Source: Natronococcus sp. A-GB7
GTDB taxonomy: Archaea; Halobacteriota; Halobacteria; Halobacteriales; Natrialbaceae
Direction of reading: 5' to 3'
Assembly (NCBI RefSeq): GCF_029688865.1
Contig: NZ_JARUKV010000018.1
Span: forward strand, 37,767-101,766
DNA length: 64,000 nucleotides
The notes beneath the pieces were generated by a model. That model was not told the origin of the DNA. It saw nothing but the letters and a program-made list of their open reading frames with translations, and searched no databases. The position numbers and the translations under genes were made by a program. Below are positions 49,899 to 61,837 of this stretch, piece after piece (position 1 is the first letter of the stretch; each line of letters opens with the position of its first letter).

Positions 49899-50267
49899 AT
49901 GGAAAATTCGCGCTCACTATGGTGGTATGTAATTCTGGCAGGGGTAGCAGCACCCGTTGTGTTATATGTTCTAATCTTCATCACTGGCGGCGCAGTGGTA
50001 TTTGGTTACATTCATTTTGGCATGGTTCTATTTGATATGTTATTATTAGTGGGAGTTGTTTTGTTTTTTCCTGTGCTATTATTCCCGCTCGCACTGTACT
50101 TCGATGGAAAATATCTTCAAAATACAGACATCGAATGGGAACCGAACATGATTTGGTATATCTTTGGCGGAGTCGCAGGTTTTGTTGTTCCCTTACTTCA
50201 TCAAATAACTGGTATCCTCTATCTCTATAACCGACGCAAGTTTGCTAGTCGCCCTGACGATGTTTGA
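49899..50267 (+). CDS. Small polytopic membrane protein
   Basis: 122 residues from the ATG at 49899 with three or four membrane helices: WWYVILAGVAAPVVLYVLIF, a second hydrophobic block around MLLLVGVVLFFPVLLFPLAL and NMIWYIFGGVAGFVVPLLHQ. A short acidic loop YFDGKYLQNTDIEWEP separates them; the C-terminus is charged. AT-rich like its neighbour. A TATA-like CATATTG lies about 30 bases upstream. Function unknown; see findings for a pairing hypothesis. Confidence 0.7.
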   Translation: MENSRSLWWYVILAGVAAPVVLYVLIFITGGAVVFGYIHFGMVLFDMLLLVGVVLFFPVLLFPLALYFDGKYLQNTDIEWEPNMIWYIFGGVAGFVVPLLHQITGILYLYNRRKFASRPDDV

Positions 50268-50588
50268 TATCAACTTTTGACCGGAGCGGTCTCAAATCAC
50301 ACCAGGTCGACTGAAACGTCATCGTTCAGGGGTAGCACAGACGGCGGCACCGAAGACACCGCTATAAACATCCTGAGTCGCGAGCAGATGTAGTGCGTGA
50401 TCCAAAAGCATCTGCAGGTAACAGGTCAACCTGTTCGGATCCGGCAGCCAAACAAGAAGCCGTATCCCAAACTACCGGTATTCTTGCCGAGAACGTCCCT
50501 TCGATCAGCTATACACGAGACCTAGCCTGCTTCGGACGCCGCCGAGCGAAACAATAGTTTTCTCCTCGGCCTTCGTCTGCGAGAACGA
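50268..50588. other. Intergenic region with palindromes
   Basis: 321 bases without a good ORF. It holds GACCG-GAG-CGGTC at 50279-50291, just after the membrane gene, and AACAGGT-CA-ACCTGTT at 50420-50435. GC content rises back to normal towards the right. A TATA-like ACAATAGT near 50555 may serve the next gene. Confidence 0.45.
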
Positions 50589-50849
50589 ATGCGACGCGAC
50601 GACGACGACACGTACCTCGAGTACTACCTGAGTCGGCGGTGGCTCCGGGATCGGGTAGCCGTCCTCGCCATCGTTTTCGTCGGTTTCCTCGTCGTTCAGT
50701 GGGTTGGCCTTGGACTTCCCGACCTTGGCCCGTTCTCGGGGTCACCGCGAGGCCCCGCGATCCTCCTCGTCGCCGTGCTCGTTACCGGAATGTGGCTCGT
50801 CCTTGCCGTCATCGGTGCGATCGGACTGGTTCGCCGGCTCCGGCCCTGA
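50589..50849 (+). CDS. Small two-helix membrane protein
   Basis: 86 residues: a charged start with TYLEYYLSRRWLRDRV, then VLAIVFVGFLVVQWVGLG and AILLVAVLVTGMWLVLAVIGAIG. It converges on the P-type ATPase gene, four bases apart. Function unknown. Confidence 0.65.
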   Translation: MRRDDDDTYLEYYLSRRWLRDRVAVLAIVFVGFLVVQWVGLGLPDLGPFSGSPRGPAILLVAVLVTGMWLVLAVIGAIGLVRRLRP

Positions 50850-50852
50850 TCC

Positions 50853-53375
<2,523 letters not shown>

Positions 53376-53406
53376 CACTCCCAGGTAATCGGTCGACCGG
53401 GATACG

Positions 53407-53426
53407 GATTATTTGGCGTGCGCCAA
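53407..53426 (-). promoter_or_regulatory. Promoter and palindromic operator of the metal ATPase
   Basis: TTGGCG-TG-CGCCAA (53413-53426) is a perfect 6-base-arm palindrome that overlaps the edge of the TATA-like AAATAATCC on the minus strand, 30-40 bases before the ATPase start. It lies between the HTH_10 regulator stop and the ATPase gene. Confidence 0.5.
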
Positions 53427-53435
53427 CTTCCGTCC

Positions 53436-54194
53436 TCAGAGCGTCGTCTCCGATCCGGGCGCTGCCAGCGACTCGGAAAGCTCTTGATCGACGAACGCGT
53501 TCGCGAGGGCGGCCTCGGCCCGGCGGAGTCGATAGGACAGCGTCGAGCGCGGTACGCCGAGTTCCTCGGCGAGCGCCGAGAGCTCGATTCGGCGCGGCGT
53601 CTCGTAGTAGCCCCGCTCGACGGCCGCCCGCAGCGCCTCGCGTTGCTCGGTCGGGAGCGAGTCGTCGTCGGTATCGTCGCGGCGGTCCGGATCGAGCTCC
53701 GTCAGCCGAAGCATCTCCATTCCCGTACACTCGCCGACCTCCTCGCCTAAGGCGTCGAAGAAGTCGTGAATCGGCGCGTCGCTCGCGAGAACGATCCGCC
53801 AGCGGTACCGGCGGCCCTCGCGGTAGGTCTCGAACAGGAGCCCGTCGCCGAGGTGTTCGAGCGCGACGTGGGGAACCGACGTGCAGACGTCGGTGCGGTC
53901 CCAGTAGGTGTAGACAACGAGCTCGTCGCTCGAGCGATCGAGGATCTGTGTCTCGCAGTCGGCGCCGCAGTCGTCCTTGACCAGACAGTCCGCGAAGTAC
54001 TCCGCGTTCGCGTAGGCGTCCTCGAGCGCCGCCAGCGCCTCCGGAGGGCCTTCGGCGTGGTCGACCCGCCAGAGGCTGTCCTCGGTAGCGTGGTACGACA
54101 GCGACCTGATCGACGCGTCCGGGTGCTCGGCGAGTACGTCGGCGACCGGGTTCGTCCCCGGATCGTACTCGAGGGCGAAGACGAACTCTCTCAT
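53436..54194 (-). CDS. Cysteine-rich HTH_10 regulator, probable metal sensor
   Basis: 252 residues. The C-terminus, LPTEQREALRAAVERGYY to LSYRLRRAEAALANAF, is the Bat-type helix-turn-helix. The N-terminal sensing part holds Cys70, Cys76, Cys80, Cys104 and Cys156, with the first three in ADCLVKDDCGADCE. This density of Cys is unusual for haloarchaeal cytoplasmic proteins and would suit a soft-metal site. It sits 57 bases upstream of the metal ATPase on the same strand. Sensor role is inferred. Confidence 0.85.
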   Translation of the reverse strand: MREFVFALEYDPGTNPVADVLAEHPDASIRSLSYHATEDSLWRVDHAEGPPEALAALEDAYANAEYFADCLVKDDCGADCETQILDRSSDELVVYTYWDRTDVCTSVPHVALEHLGDGLLFETYREGRRYRWRIVLASDAPIHDFFDALGEEVGECTGMEMLRLTELDPDRRDDTDDDSLPTEQREALRAAVERGYYETPRRIELSALAEELGVPRSTLSYRLRRAEAALANAFVDQELSESLAAPGSETTL

Positions 54195-54262
54195 GTGCGC
54201 TCTAGGGGATCAGGGGAAAAAGGGTTCCCGGTCGTTCGCGTAAAAAGAGGAGTGATCCGGAC

Positions 54263-54727
54263 GTGATCGGGTGGCTCCGCGGACTGTGGGCGTTCTACCT
54301 CGCGTATACGAAAACGGGAACCCACGCGGCCGCAGCCGCGGGGCTGGCCATCTTCGGCCTGCTCGTGTTCGTCGACGACGCGTTCGCCGTCCTCGCCATC
54401 GCCGCGTACGTGCTTCCCCCGGTGATCCTCTACGTCCGTGCGGACGGGATGCCGAAGACGTCCGAATCCGACGGGACGTCGGCCGAAACCGCGAACGGTC
54501 GGAACGATCGTCGGTCCGAGCGACCGACGATCGTAACCGATGGACGAGCCGGCCACACGACGGCAACCGCTCGACGTCGAGGCGGTGACGGTGACACGGA
54601 TTCCGATGGCGACGACGGGGATACCGACTCCGATAGCGACGACGGAGATACTGATTCGGATCGAGACGACGGTGACACCGACTCCGACGGCGACGACGGC
54701 GATACGGACTCCGACAGCGACAACTGA
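54263..54727 (+). CDS. Membrane protein with acidic DGDTDSD repeats
   Basis: 154 residues from the GTG at 54263. Two membrane helices lie in HAAAAAGLAIFGLLVFVDDAFAVLAIAAYVL. The last 50 residues repeat DGDTDSD five times with small variations. It is divergent from the HTH_10 gene. The opposite strand is also open through the repeats but has no support. Function unknown. Confidence 0.65.
   Translation: MIGWLRGLWAFYLAYTKTGTHAAAAAGLAIFGLLVFVDDAFAVLAIAAYVLPPVILYVRADGMPKTSESDGTSAETANGRNDRRSERPTIVTDGRAGHTTATARRRGGDGDTDSDGDDGDTDSDSDDGDTDSDRDDGDTDSDGDDGDTDSDSDN
54590..54722. repeat. In-frame tandem repeat, about 27-base unit
   Basis: Five variant units of the type GGTGACACGGATTCCGAT encode DGDTDSD (with S/R/G variants between). 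Copy number could vary by slippage without breaking the frame. Confidence 0.6.
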
Positions 54728-54758
54728 GATTTCTCCGCCAACCGCCGAAACGGCCGGT

Positions 54759-56084
54759 TCAGTCCGGCGAGGCGGCAACGAACTGTCCGTCCTCGTCGAA
54801 CTCGAGCGGTTCCGGCTCGCTTACGACCCGGAGGTCCTCGCGTTCGCGTGCGGCCTCGAGCAGCGGCGCCGAGGCGTAACACTGCTTTAGACGCATCGTG
54901 TCGGTCACTCTGAGGACGCGGGCCTCCTCGCCCGAGACGGGACCGATCGTCCCGAGGCTCGCGACCAGTCCCGCCCGGTCGGTCTCGACCACGGGCGGGA
55001 GACGAACCCCGCGGACCGTACTCGCGGTGATCGCGTTGATGAGCGACTTCGACCAGTCTAACCCTGCCAGGATGTCGCGGTGGGCGAAGTCGGCCTGGCC
55101 CATCCCCATCGCGTTCCCCTTCGTCTTCTCGGTGAACCCGCGGACGAAGATGCGCTTCACGTCGGCCGTCTCGGGTTCGGGTTCGTTGATCGTGAAGTGG
55201 CGCCGTCCCGTCACGTTGGTGTCCATCCCCTGCCCGCTGACGTCCTTGCCCAGCTGGTCGACGACGAGGACGTCCAGCTCCTCGAAGGGGAGTTTCGGCA
55301 TGAGCTCCCAGGCTAACTCGAGCAGTTCCTCCTCCCGCTCGAGAAAGCCCGACGGCGGCACGCCCTCGATGTGGGTCGTCTCGTCGTGTTGGTCCTCGAC
55401 GATCGCGACGCCGCCGGCGACGGGCAGCGACTCGAGGAGGCGGTCGGTGATCTCGGGAAGCATGTTCCGCAGACTCCAGTCGACGGCCCAGTCGTGGGCC
55501 ATCTTGGCCCCGCGCTGTTTGCCCATCCCGATGACGAGCATCTTCGAGAGCCCGCTCTCGACGTCCCCGCCGAAGTCGGTGTGGGGCTTGATGCGGTTCA
55601 CCGGAACGATCGCGTCGGCCTCGACGGCGTGAGCGTCCGCGTACACTGGGACCTTCCGTTCGGGCGTCTCGCCGACCGTGACGACCTCCATCGTCGCCCG
55701 GATCTCGCAGCCGACCGCCTCCTCGGTGACCCCGAGCGTCGCGAGTTTCTCGCGTTGGCCCTCCGCAGTCGCCCCGCCGTGGCTCCCCATCGCCGGGAAG
55801 ACGAACGGTTCGTACCCTCGGTCCCGCAACCCGTCGACGACGCCGCCGACGATCTCGGGGAGGTTGTCGATGCCGCGGCTCCCGGCGCCCACGGCGACCT
55901 CGCCACCCGCGGGAACGTCCTCGAGTTCGAGGTCCCCGACCGCCGCGGCCGCCTCGTCGGCGACGGATTCGGGCGCGATCGGGTCGGTCTCCCAGCGCTG
56001 CTCGAGGACGCCCATCTCCGGAAGCGCGACGTCCCCGCAGGCGGTTCGGACCGTCGACTCCGATACCGTGAGATCATCGATCAT
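54759..56084 (-). CDS. LarA/DUF2088-family lactate racemase-like protein
   Basis: 441 residues. VFPAMGSHGGATAEGQ and VNRIKPHTDF carry the His residues that in LarA surround the nickel-pincer cofactor. LarA interconverts D- and L-lactate; related enzymes racemise or epimerise other 2-hydroxy acids. The sequence GVPPSGFLEREEELLELAWELM belongs to the C-terminal domain. No larB/C/E cofactor genes are in the window. Substrate therefore open. Confidence 0.85.
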   Translation of the reverse strand: MIDDLTVSESTVRTACGDVALPEMGVLEQRWETDPIAPESVADEAAAAVGDLELEDVPAGGEVAVGAGSRGIDNLPEIVGGVVDGLRDRGYEPFVFPAMGSHGGATAEGQREKLATLGVTEEAVGCEIRATMEVVTVGETPERKVPVYADAHAVEADAIVPVNRIKPHTDFGGDVESGLSKMLVIGMGKQRGAKMAHDWAVDWSLRNMLPEITDRLLESLPVAGGVAIVEDQHDETTHIEGVPPSGFLEREEELLELAWELMPKLPFEELDVLVVDQLGKDVSGQGMDTNVTGRRHFTINEPEPETADVKRIFVRGFTEKTKGNAMGMGQADFAHRDILAGLDWSKSLINAITASTVRGVRLPPVVETDRAGLVASLGTIGPVSGEEARVLRVTDTMRLKQCYASAPLLEAAREREDLRVVSEPEPLEFDEDGQFVAASPD

Positions 56085-56169
56085 GCACGAACAGTGCGGG
56101 GAGAGGGAGAAAAACGTACCGAGGGTTCGGGTCGGTCGGCGGTCGGTGTCGAGCGCGTTCTCGGAGCGG

Positions 56170-57321
56170 TTAGAATCCCTTGCCGAGCATCTCGCGGGCG
56201 ATAACGTTCTTCTGGATCTCGCTGGTTCCCTCGTAGATCTGGGTGATCTTCGCGTCGCGGTAGAACCGCTCGACGGGGAAGTCGTTGACGTAGCCGGCGC
56301 CGCCGTGGATCTGGACGGCCTCGTCGGCGACGTCGACGGCGACCCGGGAGGCGTACTCCTTGGCCATCGAGGCGAGCTTGGTGATGTCCTCGCCCTGGTC
56401 GACCATCCAGGCGGACTTGTAGGTCAGGTTGCGTGCGGCCTCGGTGTCGGTCGCCATCTCGGCGAGCTTGTGCTGGATCGCCTGGAACTCCGAGATCGAC
56501 TGACCGAACTGCTCGCGGTCCTGGGCGTAGTCGAGAGCCGCGCGGGTCGCCCCCTTTGCGATGCCGACGCCCTGGGCAGCGACTGCCGTCCGGGTCTCGT
56601 CGAAGAACTGCATCTGCTGCATGAACGCGGCGTCTTTCGTTCCGACGAGGTTCTCCTCGGGGACGCGGACATCGTCGAAGATGAGTTCGGCGGTGTCGGA
56701 GGCTCGAATACCGAGCTTGCCGGTGATCTTCTCCGCCGAAAAGCCGTCGCGGTCGGACTCGACGATGATCTGGCTGAACCCGTTGTACCGCCCTTCGGCG
56801 TCGGGGTTGGTCTCACAGAGCACGACGAAGAAGTCGCCGACGGTGCCGTTGGTGATCCACATCTTGTTGCCGTTTACCACCCACTCGTCGCCGTCCTTCT
56901 CGGCCCGCGTCGAAACCGAGGAGACGTCGGAGCCGGTGTCGGGCTCGGAAATCGCCGCGCCCGAGATCTTCTCGCCCATCGCGACGGGCTCGAGGAACCG
57001 TTCCTTCTGGTCTTCCGTCCCGAAGTTCATGATCGCCTCGCAGCCGAAGGAGGTCGAAACGATCGAGAGCGCGATGCCGGGATCATAGGAGAACAGCTCC
57101 TCGGTGATGATCGCGGTGTCGAGGATGGAGTAGCCGGCCCCGCCGTAGTCCATCGGGATGTAGGCGCCGGTTAGCCCCATCTCGGCCGCTTCGTCGATGA
57201 TGTCGTGGGGATACTTCTCTTCCTCGTCGTACTCCTGGGCGACGGGAACGATCTCGTTCTCCGCGAATCGCGTGACCTCGTCGCGGATCTGCTGCTGTTC
57301 TTCGGAGAGCCCGAATTCCAT
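56170..57321 (-). CDS. Acyl-CoA dehydrogenase
   Basis: 383 residues, complete family fold: the FAD/substrate region [32 protein letters not shown], and the C-terminal [19 protein letters not shown], where the Glu in YEGTSE is the catalytic base of short and medium chain enzymes. It introduces the first double bond in beta-oxidation and feeds an ETF. It is divergent from the hydroxyacyl-CoA dehydrogenase gene, sharing a 115-base promoter region. Confidence 0.94.
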   Translation of the reverse strand: MEFGLSEEQQQIRDEVTRFAENEIVPVAQEYDEEEKYPHDIIDEAAEMGLTGAYIPMDYGGAGYSILDTAIITEELFSYDPGIALSIVSTSFGCEAIMNFGTEDQKERFLEPVAMGEKISGAAISEPDTGSDVSSVSTRAEKDGDEWVVNGNKMWITNGTVGDFFVVLCETNPDAEGRYNGFSQIIVESDRDGFSAEKITGKLGIRASDTAELIFDDVRVPEENLVGTKDAAFMQQMQFFDETRTAVAAQGVGIAKGATRAALDYAQDREQFGQSISEFQAIQHKLAEMATDTEAARNLTYKSAWMVDQGEDITKLASMAKEYASRVAVDVADEAVQIHGGAGYVNDFPVERFYRDAKITQIYEGTSEIQKNVIAREMLGKGF

Positions 57322-57436
57322 GGACGATAGTTATCTATGATCCGGTAAAGGTGTTTGTAACCGGAAGTAAACGGAACTGTAGTTTCATTTACTAGAGAGG
57401 GAAACGTTCAAACGGGTCCGCATCGCATACGATACC

Positions 57437-59413
57437 ATGGAGATCGACGATATCAACACCGTCGCAGTTCTTGGAGCGGGTAACATGGGTCACGGTATCG
57501 CGGAGGTCGCCGCGATGGCCGGCTACGACGTCGCCATGCGCGATATCAAAGAGGAGTTCGTCCAAGACGGCTACGACCAGATCGAGTGGTCGCTGAACAA
57601 ACTCGCCGAGAACGACCAGCTCTCCCAGGAGGAAGCCGACGCCGCCCTCGAGCGCGTGACGCCGCTGGTCGACATGGAGGAAGCCTGCGGAAACGCCGAT
57701 ATCGTCATCGAGGCCGTCCCCGAGAAGATGGAGATCAAGAAGGACGTCTACTCGGAACTCGAGGCGGCCGCACCCGATCACGCGATCTTTGCGACCAACA
57801 CCTCGAGCCTCTCGATCACTGAACTCGCCGACGTCACCGAGCGACCGGCGCAGTTCTGTGGGATGCACTTCTTCAACCCGCCGGTCCGGATGCCGCTGGT
57901 CGAAGTGATCTCGGGCGCCGAGACCGACGAGGAGACCCTCGAGGTCGTCGAGTCCCTGGCCGAGGAGTTCGACAAGTCGCCCGTGCGCGTCCACAAGGAC
58001 TCGCCCGGTTTCATCGTCAACCGCATCCTCGTTCCCCTGATGAACGAGGCCTGCTGGCTCGTCGAGAACGACGAGGCCTCCATCGCCGAGGTCGACTCGA
58101 CGACCAAGTACGGGATGGGGCTGCCGATGGGCAGCTTCGAACTCGGCGACCAGGTCGGCAACGACGTCAGCTACCACGTCCTCGAGTACATGCACGAGGT
58201 GCTGGGCGAGGCCTACGAGCCGTGCCCGCTGCTCGAGCGCAAGGTCGAAAACGAGGAACTCGGCAAGAAGACCGGGAAGGGATTCTACGACTACGAGGAC
58301 GGCGACGGTGCCGATATCCCGACCGACGAGCAGTCCGACCTCGTCGAGAAGCGACTCGTCGCCACGATGGCCAACGAGGCCGCGAAGCTGATCGGCGGCG
58401 ACGTCGCCCCACCCGAGTCGATCGACGAGGCGACGAAGCTCGGCGCGGGCTTCCCCGACGGCCCCGTCAAGCTGGCCGACGAGTTCGGCCTCGAGAACGC
58501 CCTCGAGGCCCTCGAGGACGCCTACGAGGAGACGGGCCACGAGCGGTACGCACCCGCTGACTACCTCGAGGAGCGAGCCTCCGAGGGCGGGTTCTACGAG
58601 ACCGGCGAGGACGGGGACGGCGCCCTCGAGTTCGACGCGATCCGCGTCGAGTACCCCGGCGACATGGTCGGTCACATCGTGCTCGACCGACCACACCGCA
58701 TGAACACCATCAGCGAGGCGCTGCTCGACGAACTCGAGGACGCGATCGAACTGCTCGAGGACGACGACGAGGTCCGATCGATCCTCCTCACCGGCGAGGG
58801 TGACCGCGCGTTCTCCGCGGGTGCGGACGTTCAGAGCATGGCCGCGGGCGGGGCGGACCCGGTCGCGACCACCGAACTCTCGAAGCGCGGCCAGGACGTC
58901 TTCGGGAAGCTCGAGGCCTGCGAGATGCCCGTCGTCGCCGGCATCGACGGCTACTGCCTCGGCGGCGGGATGGAGCTATCGATGTGTGCCGACCTCCGCG
59001 TCGCCAGCGCCGGTTCGGAGTTCGGCCAGCCCGAACTCGACCTCGGTCTCATCCCCGGCTGGGGCGGCACCCAACGGCTCTCCGCGATCGTCGGCGAGGG
59101 CCGCGCGAAGGAGATCATCCTCACCGCCGATCGCTTCGAAGCCGAGACGATGGAGTCGTACGGGTTCGTCAACGAGGTCGTCGACGGCGACGAGCTCGAA
59201 GCGCGCGCACTCGAGCTGGCGACCGACCTCGCCGGCGGACCGCCGATCGCCCACCGGTACGCCAAGCGCGCGATGCTCGCCGGCCGCGACGACACCGACG
59301 CCGGGCTCGCCTACGAGTCCTCGGCGTTCGGACAGCTGATGGCGACCGACGATCTGATGGAGGGGATCACGGCGTTTATGGGCGACGGGGAGCCGGAGTT
59401 CGAAGGGAAGTGA
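57437..59413 (+). CDS. 3-hydroxyacyl-CoA dehydrogenase/enoyl-CoA hydratase fusion
   Basis: 658 residues. Residues about 1-390 are 3-hydroxyacyl-CoA dehydrogenase: NAD motif VLGAGNMGHGIAEVAAMAG and the catalytic His in CGMHFFNPPVRMPLVEV. Residues about 400-658 are enoyl-CoA hydratase: GGGMELSMCADL and EFGQPELDLGLIPG, both with the catalytic Glu. The order dehydrogenase-hydratase is reversed relative to bacterial FadB and is the archaeal form. It performs the second and third steps of beta-oxidation after the divergent acyl-CoA dehydrogenase. Confidence 0.95.
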   Translation: MEIDDINTVAVLGAGNMGHGIAEVAAMAGYDVAMRDIKEEFVQDGYDQIEWSLNKLAENDQLSQEEADAALERVTPLVDMEEACGNADIVIEAVPEKMEIKKDVYSELEAAAPDHAIFATNTSSLSITELADVTERPAQFCGMHFFNPPVRMPLVEVISGAETDEETLEVVESLAEEFDKSPVRVHKDSPGFIVNRILVPLMNEACWLVENDEASIAEVDSTTKYGMGLPMGSFELGDQVGNDVSYHVLEYMHEVLGEAYEPCPLLERKVENEELGKKTGKGFYDYEDGDGADIPTDEQSDLVEKRLVATMANEAAKLIGGDVAPPESIDEATKLGAGFPDGPVKLADEFGLENALEALEDAYEETGHERYAPADYLEERASEGGFYETGEDGDGALEFDAIRVEYPGDMVGHIVLDRPHRMNTISEALLDELEDAIELLEDDDEVRSILLTGEGDRAFSAGADVQSMAAGGADPVATTELSKRGQDVFGKLEACEMPVVAGIDGYCLGGGMELSMCADLRVASAGSEFGQPELDLGLIPGWGGTQRLSAIVGEGRAKEIILTADRFEAETMESYGFVNEVVDGDELEARALELATDLAGGPPIAHRYAKRAMLAGRDDTDAGLAYESSAFGQLMATDDLMEGITAFMGDGEPEFEGK

Positions 59414-59565
59414 ACTAACGGGTCCGCCGTCGCTACCGTTATCGATCCGATCTCACCGACGATTTCCGCAGCAGCCGTTCGCAGGCAGTCGGTCTCCGTT
59501 CGGTCGCGAGATTTATCACACGGAGCAACTATTTATGATGCGTGGCTGTAATCGATGATGGAAAC

Positions 59566-59570
59566 GGAGG
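59566..59570 (+). promoter_or_regulatory. Shine-Dalgarno site of the HalX response regulator
   Basis: GGAGG, eight bases before the ATG at 59579. It decides for this start over the in-frame ATG pair at 59555; TATTTATG at 59530-59537 is the TATA box. Confidence 0.55.
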
Positions 59571-59578
59571 GCAATCCT

Positions 59579-60139
59579 ATGCGTAACGAGCGGCGCGTGC
59601 TCGTCGTCGACGATGAGTCACAGCTTGCAGATCTCTTTGCAACCTGGCTCAGTTCCGAGTGGACGACCGAAACGGCCTACGACGGGGCGGGCGCGCTCGA
59701 GACGCTGGACGAGTCGTTCGACGTCGTCCTCCTCGACCGACGGATGCCGGGCCAGTCCGGCGACGAGGTGCTCGAGCGGATCCGCGAGAACGGGTACGAC
59801 TGCCGGGTCATCATGGTCACGGCGGTCGATCCAGACTTCGATATCATCGAGATGGGCTTTGACGACTACCTCGTCAAACCCGTTTCGAAGGACGAACTCC
59901 TCGAACTGGTCGAGTCGGTCGCCAACCGGTCGGCCTACCAGTCGGCGGTCCAGGACTACTACGCGCTCGTCTCGAAGAAGGCGCTGCTGGAATCCGAAAA
60001 GGAGGACTCCGAGCTCGCGGACAACGAGGAGTACCAGGAGCTCTGTAGCCGGATCGACGAGCTCGAAGGGCAACTCGACGAGACCGTCACGGAGTTCTCG
60101 ACTCACGACGACTTCGTCGGAGCGTTCGAGGATATCTGA
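59579..60139 (+). CDS. HalX-domain response regulator
   Basis: 186 residues from the ATG at 59579, preceded by GGAGG. The receiver domain (about 1-118) has VLVVDDESQ, the phospho-acceptor Asp in VVLLDRRMPG, the Thr in MVTAVD and the Lys in YLVKPVSKDEL. A C-terminal HalX domain (about 120-186) follows, an alpha-helical module found almost only in haloarchaea. No histidine kinase is adjacent. Output mechanism unknown. Confidence 0.9.
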   Translation: MRNERRVLVVDDESQLADLFATWLSSEWTTETAYDGAGALETLDESFDVVLLDRRMPGQSGDEVLERIRENGYDCRVIMVTAVDPDFDIIEMGFDDYLVKPVSKDELLELVESVANRSAYQSAVQDYYALVSKKALLESEKEDSELADNEEYQELCSRIDELEGQLDETVTEFSTHDDFVGAFEDI

Positions 60140-60227
60140 GCCGCCGGTCGAACCTCCGCAAGCCGGTCCCGATGCGCTCGGAGCGCTCGTCCCGTTTCCC
60201 GAGACGTTCGAGGCGCCGGGAATCGGC

Positions 60228-61421
60228 TCAGGGAGCCTGCCCGTAGATCAGGTTCCGCTGGACCTCGTTGGCTCCCTCGTATATCACTGGAATCCGTGCG
60301 TCCCGGTAGACCCGGGCGATCCGTCGCTCGTCCAGAACCGACCGACCGCCGTGGAACTGCATCCCCTGCTCGGAGACGTCGACGGCCGCCTCGGTCGCCG
60401 TCGTCTTCGCCAGCGCCGCCCAGTAGCCGGCCTGGTCGTTGTTCGCGACCTTTTCGCATGCTCGCCAGGTGAGCGAGCGCGCGCTCTCGAAGTCGATCAA
60501 CATGTCGGCGAGCCCGTGCTGGACCGCCTGGAACTCGTTTATCGTCCGGCCGAACTCCTCGCGGTCGTGACTGAACTCCCAGGCTTCCTCGATGGCGGCG
60601 GCAGCGATACCGAGACCGTGACCCGAGACGATCACGCGGCCGTGATTGAAGAAGTCGGCGAGCATCATGAACCCGGCACCCTCGTGACCGATCAGGTTCT
60701 CCTCGGGGATCCGGCAGTCGTCGAAGGTGATATGGGCCTGTTTGGAGGCTCGCATCGCCATCTTCTCGGGGATGTGTTCGGCCTCGTACCCCTCAGCGTC
60801 GGTCGGGACGATGAACATCGAGTGGTTGCCGTACCGATTGTCCTCGTCGTCGCCGGTGCGCGCGTAGAGGGTGATCCAGTCGGCTTCGACGCCGTTACCG
60901 ATCCAGTACTTTTCGCCGTTGATGACGTACTCGTCGCCGTCTTTCTCGGCCCGAGTCTGCATCCCCGCGAGGTCGCTTCCCGTCTCGGGTTCGGAGACGG
61001 CCAGCCCCGAGATCTGGTCGCCCTCGGCGACCGGTCGGATGTACTCCTCGCACTGCTCGTCGGAGCCGTACTCGTAGGTGATTTCGCAGCCGAAACTCGC
61101 GAGTTGGAGGGTCAGCGCGATTCCGGCGTCGGCCCGGTAGAACTCCTCGGTGAGCGCGAGCAGCTGCGGGAGGTCGAGTCCTCGTCCGCCCCACTCCTCC
61201 GGAATGTCCTGTGCAACCAGATTCGCCTCCTGACCGGCCTCGAGGATCTCGTGTGGGTACTCGCCCGCCTGAAAGTACTCCTGGGCGTTGGGTTCGATGT
61301 GCTCGCGAGCGAACTCGCGGGCCTCGTCCTTGATGTCGTGTGCGTGCTCCGGAACGATACTGGAATCGAGAAGGTTCACAATCCCTTCCTCGTCGGGAAC
61401 TCCCAAATAATCGATGCCCAA
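60228..61421 (-). CDS. Acyl-CoA dehydrogenase
   Basis: 397 residues, same fold as the first copy: LAVSEPETGSDLAGMQTRAE, YVINGEKYWIGNG and the C-terminal RVYRDARIPVIYEGANEVQ, with YEGANE giving the catalytic Glu. The N-terminal 35 residues are a variable extension. The replaced GTSE/GANE segment suggests a different chain length or branched substrate. Probably an additional fatty-acyl or branched-chain enzyme. Confidence 0.92.
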   Translation of the reverse strand: MGIDYLGVPDEEGIVNLLDSSIVPEHAHDIKDEAREFAREHIEPNAQEYFQAGEYPHEILEAGQEANLVAQDIPEEWGGRGLDLPQLLALTEEFYRADAGIALTLQLASFGCEITYEYGSDEQCEEYIRPVAEGDQISGLAVSEPETGSDLAGMQTRAEKDGDEYVINGEKYWIGNGVEADWITLYARTGDDEDNRYGNHSMFIVPTDAEGYEAEHIPEKMAMRASKQAHITFDDCRIPEENLIGHEGAGFMMLADFFNHGRVIVSGHGLGIAAAAIEEAWEFSHDREEFGRTINEFQAVQHGLADMLIDFESARSLTWRACEKVANNDQAGYWAALAKTTATEAAVDVSEQGMQFHGGRSVLDERRIARVYRDARIPVIYEGANEVQRNLIYGQAP

Positions 61422-61456
61422 CGGTGCAAGCCCACGCCGGGTCCGACTCGAGCTGG

Positions 61457-61837
61457 CTACCGATGTGAGGGAACGACCTCGTCCGTCGCGACGCTCGATC
61501 GCCGCCGCAGTCGTCGGATGTCCCAGGCGACGTCGGTGACGATGTGTGCGTAGAGTACCGTTCCCGTCACGAGCGCAAGCGACGCGTCCGCGAGCGCCGT
61601 CCCGGAGACGGCGAGTCCCGCGAGCAGCAGGTGGCTCAACAGCCGAGAGAGCGCGCCGACGTCACCGCGCTCGAAGATTCGGTCCTGATCGGTGAACGCG
61701 GCGATCGGGTCGGTGAGACAGAAGCGAAGGGAGTTCCACGTTCCGGTCTCGAGTCGAGCGATACCGAAGTGATCGAGGTCGATAGCGACGCCGACGACCG
61801 TCCCGTAGACGACGACCGCGACCGGGGGAACGATCAC
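61457..61837 (-). CDS. DUF457-like membrane protein, start uncertain
   Basis: 126 residues from the GTG at 61837, with three membrane helices. DLDHFG, LLSHLL and YAHIVTDVAWD form a His/Asp pattern like that of the YdjM/DUF457 protein at 47.6 kb. Coding-type sequence continues in frame upstream of the GTG to about 61921 (another helix, IHHAVVSFVVSGVVVI) without an ATG, GTG or TTG, so the true start may be non-standard. Confidence 0.6.
   Translation of the reverse strand: MIVPPVAVVVYGTVVGVAIDLDHFGIARLETGTWNSLRFCLTDPIAAFTDQDRIFERGDVGALSRLLSHLLLAGLAVSGTALADASLALVTGTVLYAHIVTDVAWDIRRLRRRSSVATDEVVPSHR

Noticed and set aside
54191..54778. Minus-strand ORF through the repeat region near 54.5 kb
   Set aside because: Its VAVGV/ISVVAIG repeats are the reverse complement of the DGDTDSD units; the plus-strand frame has membrane helices and a better start.
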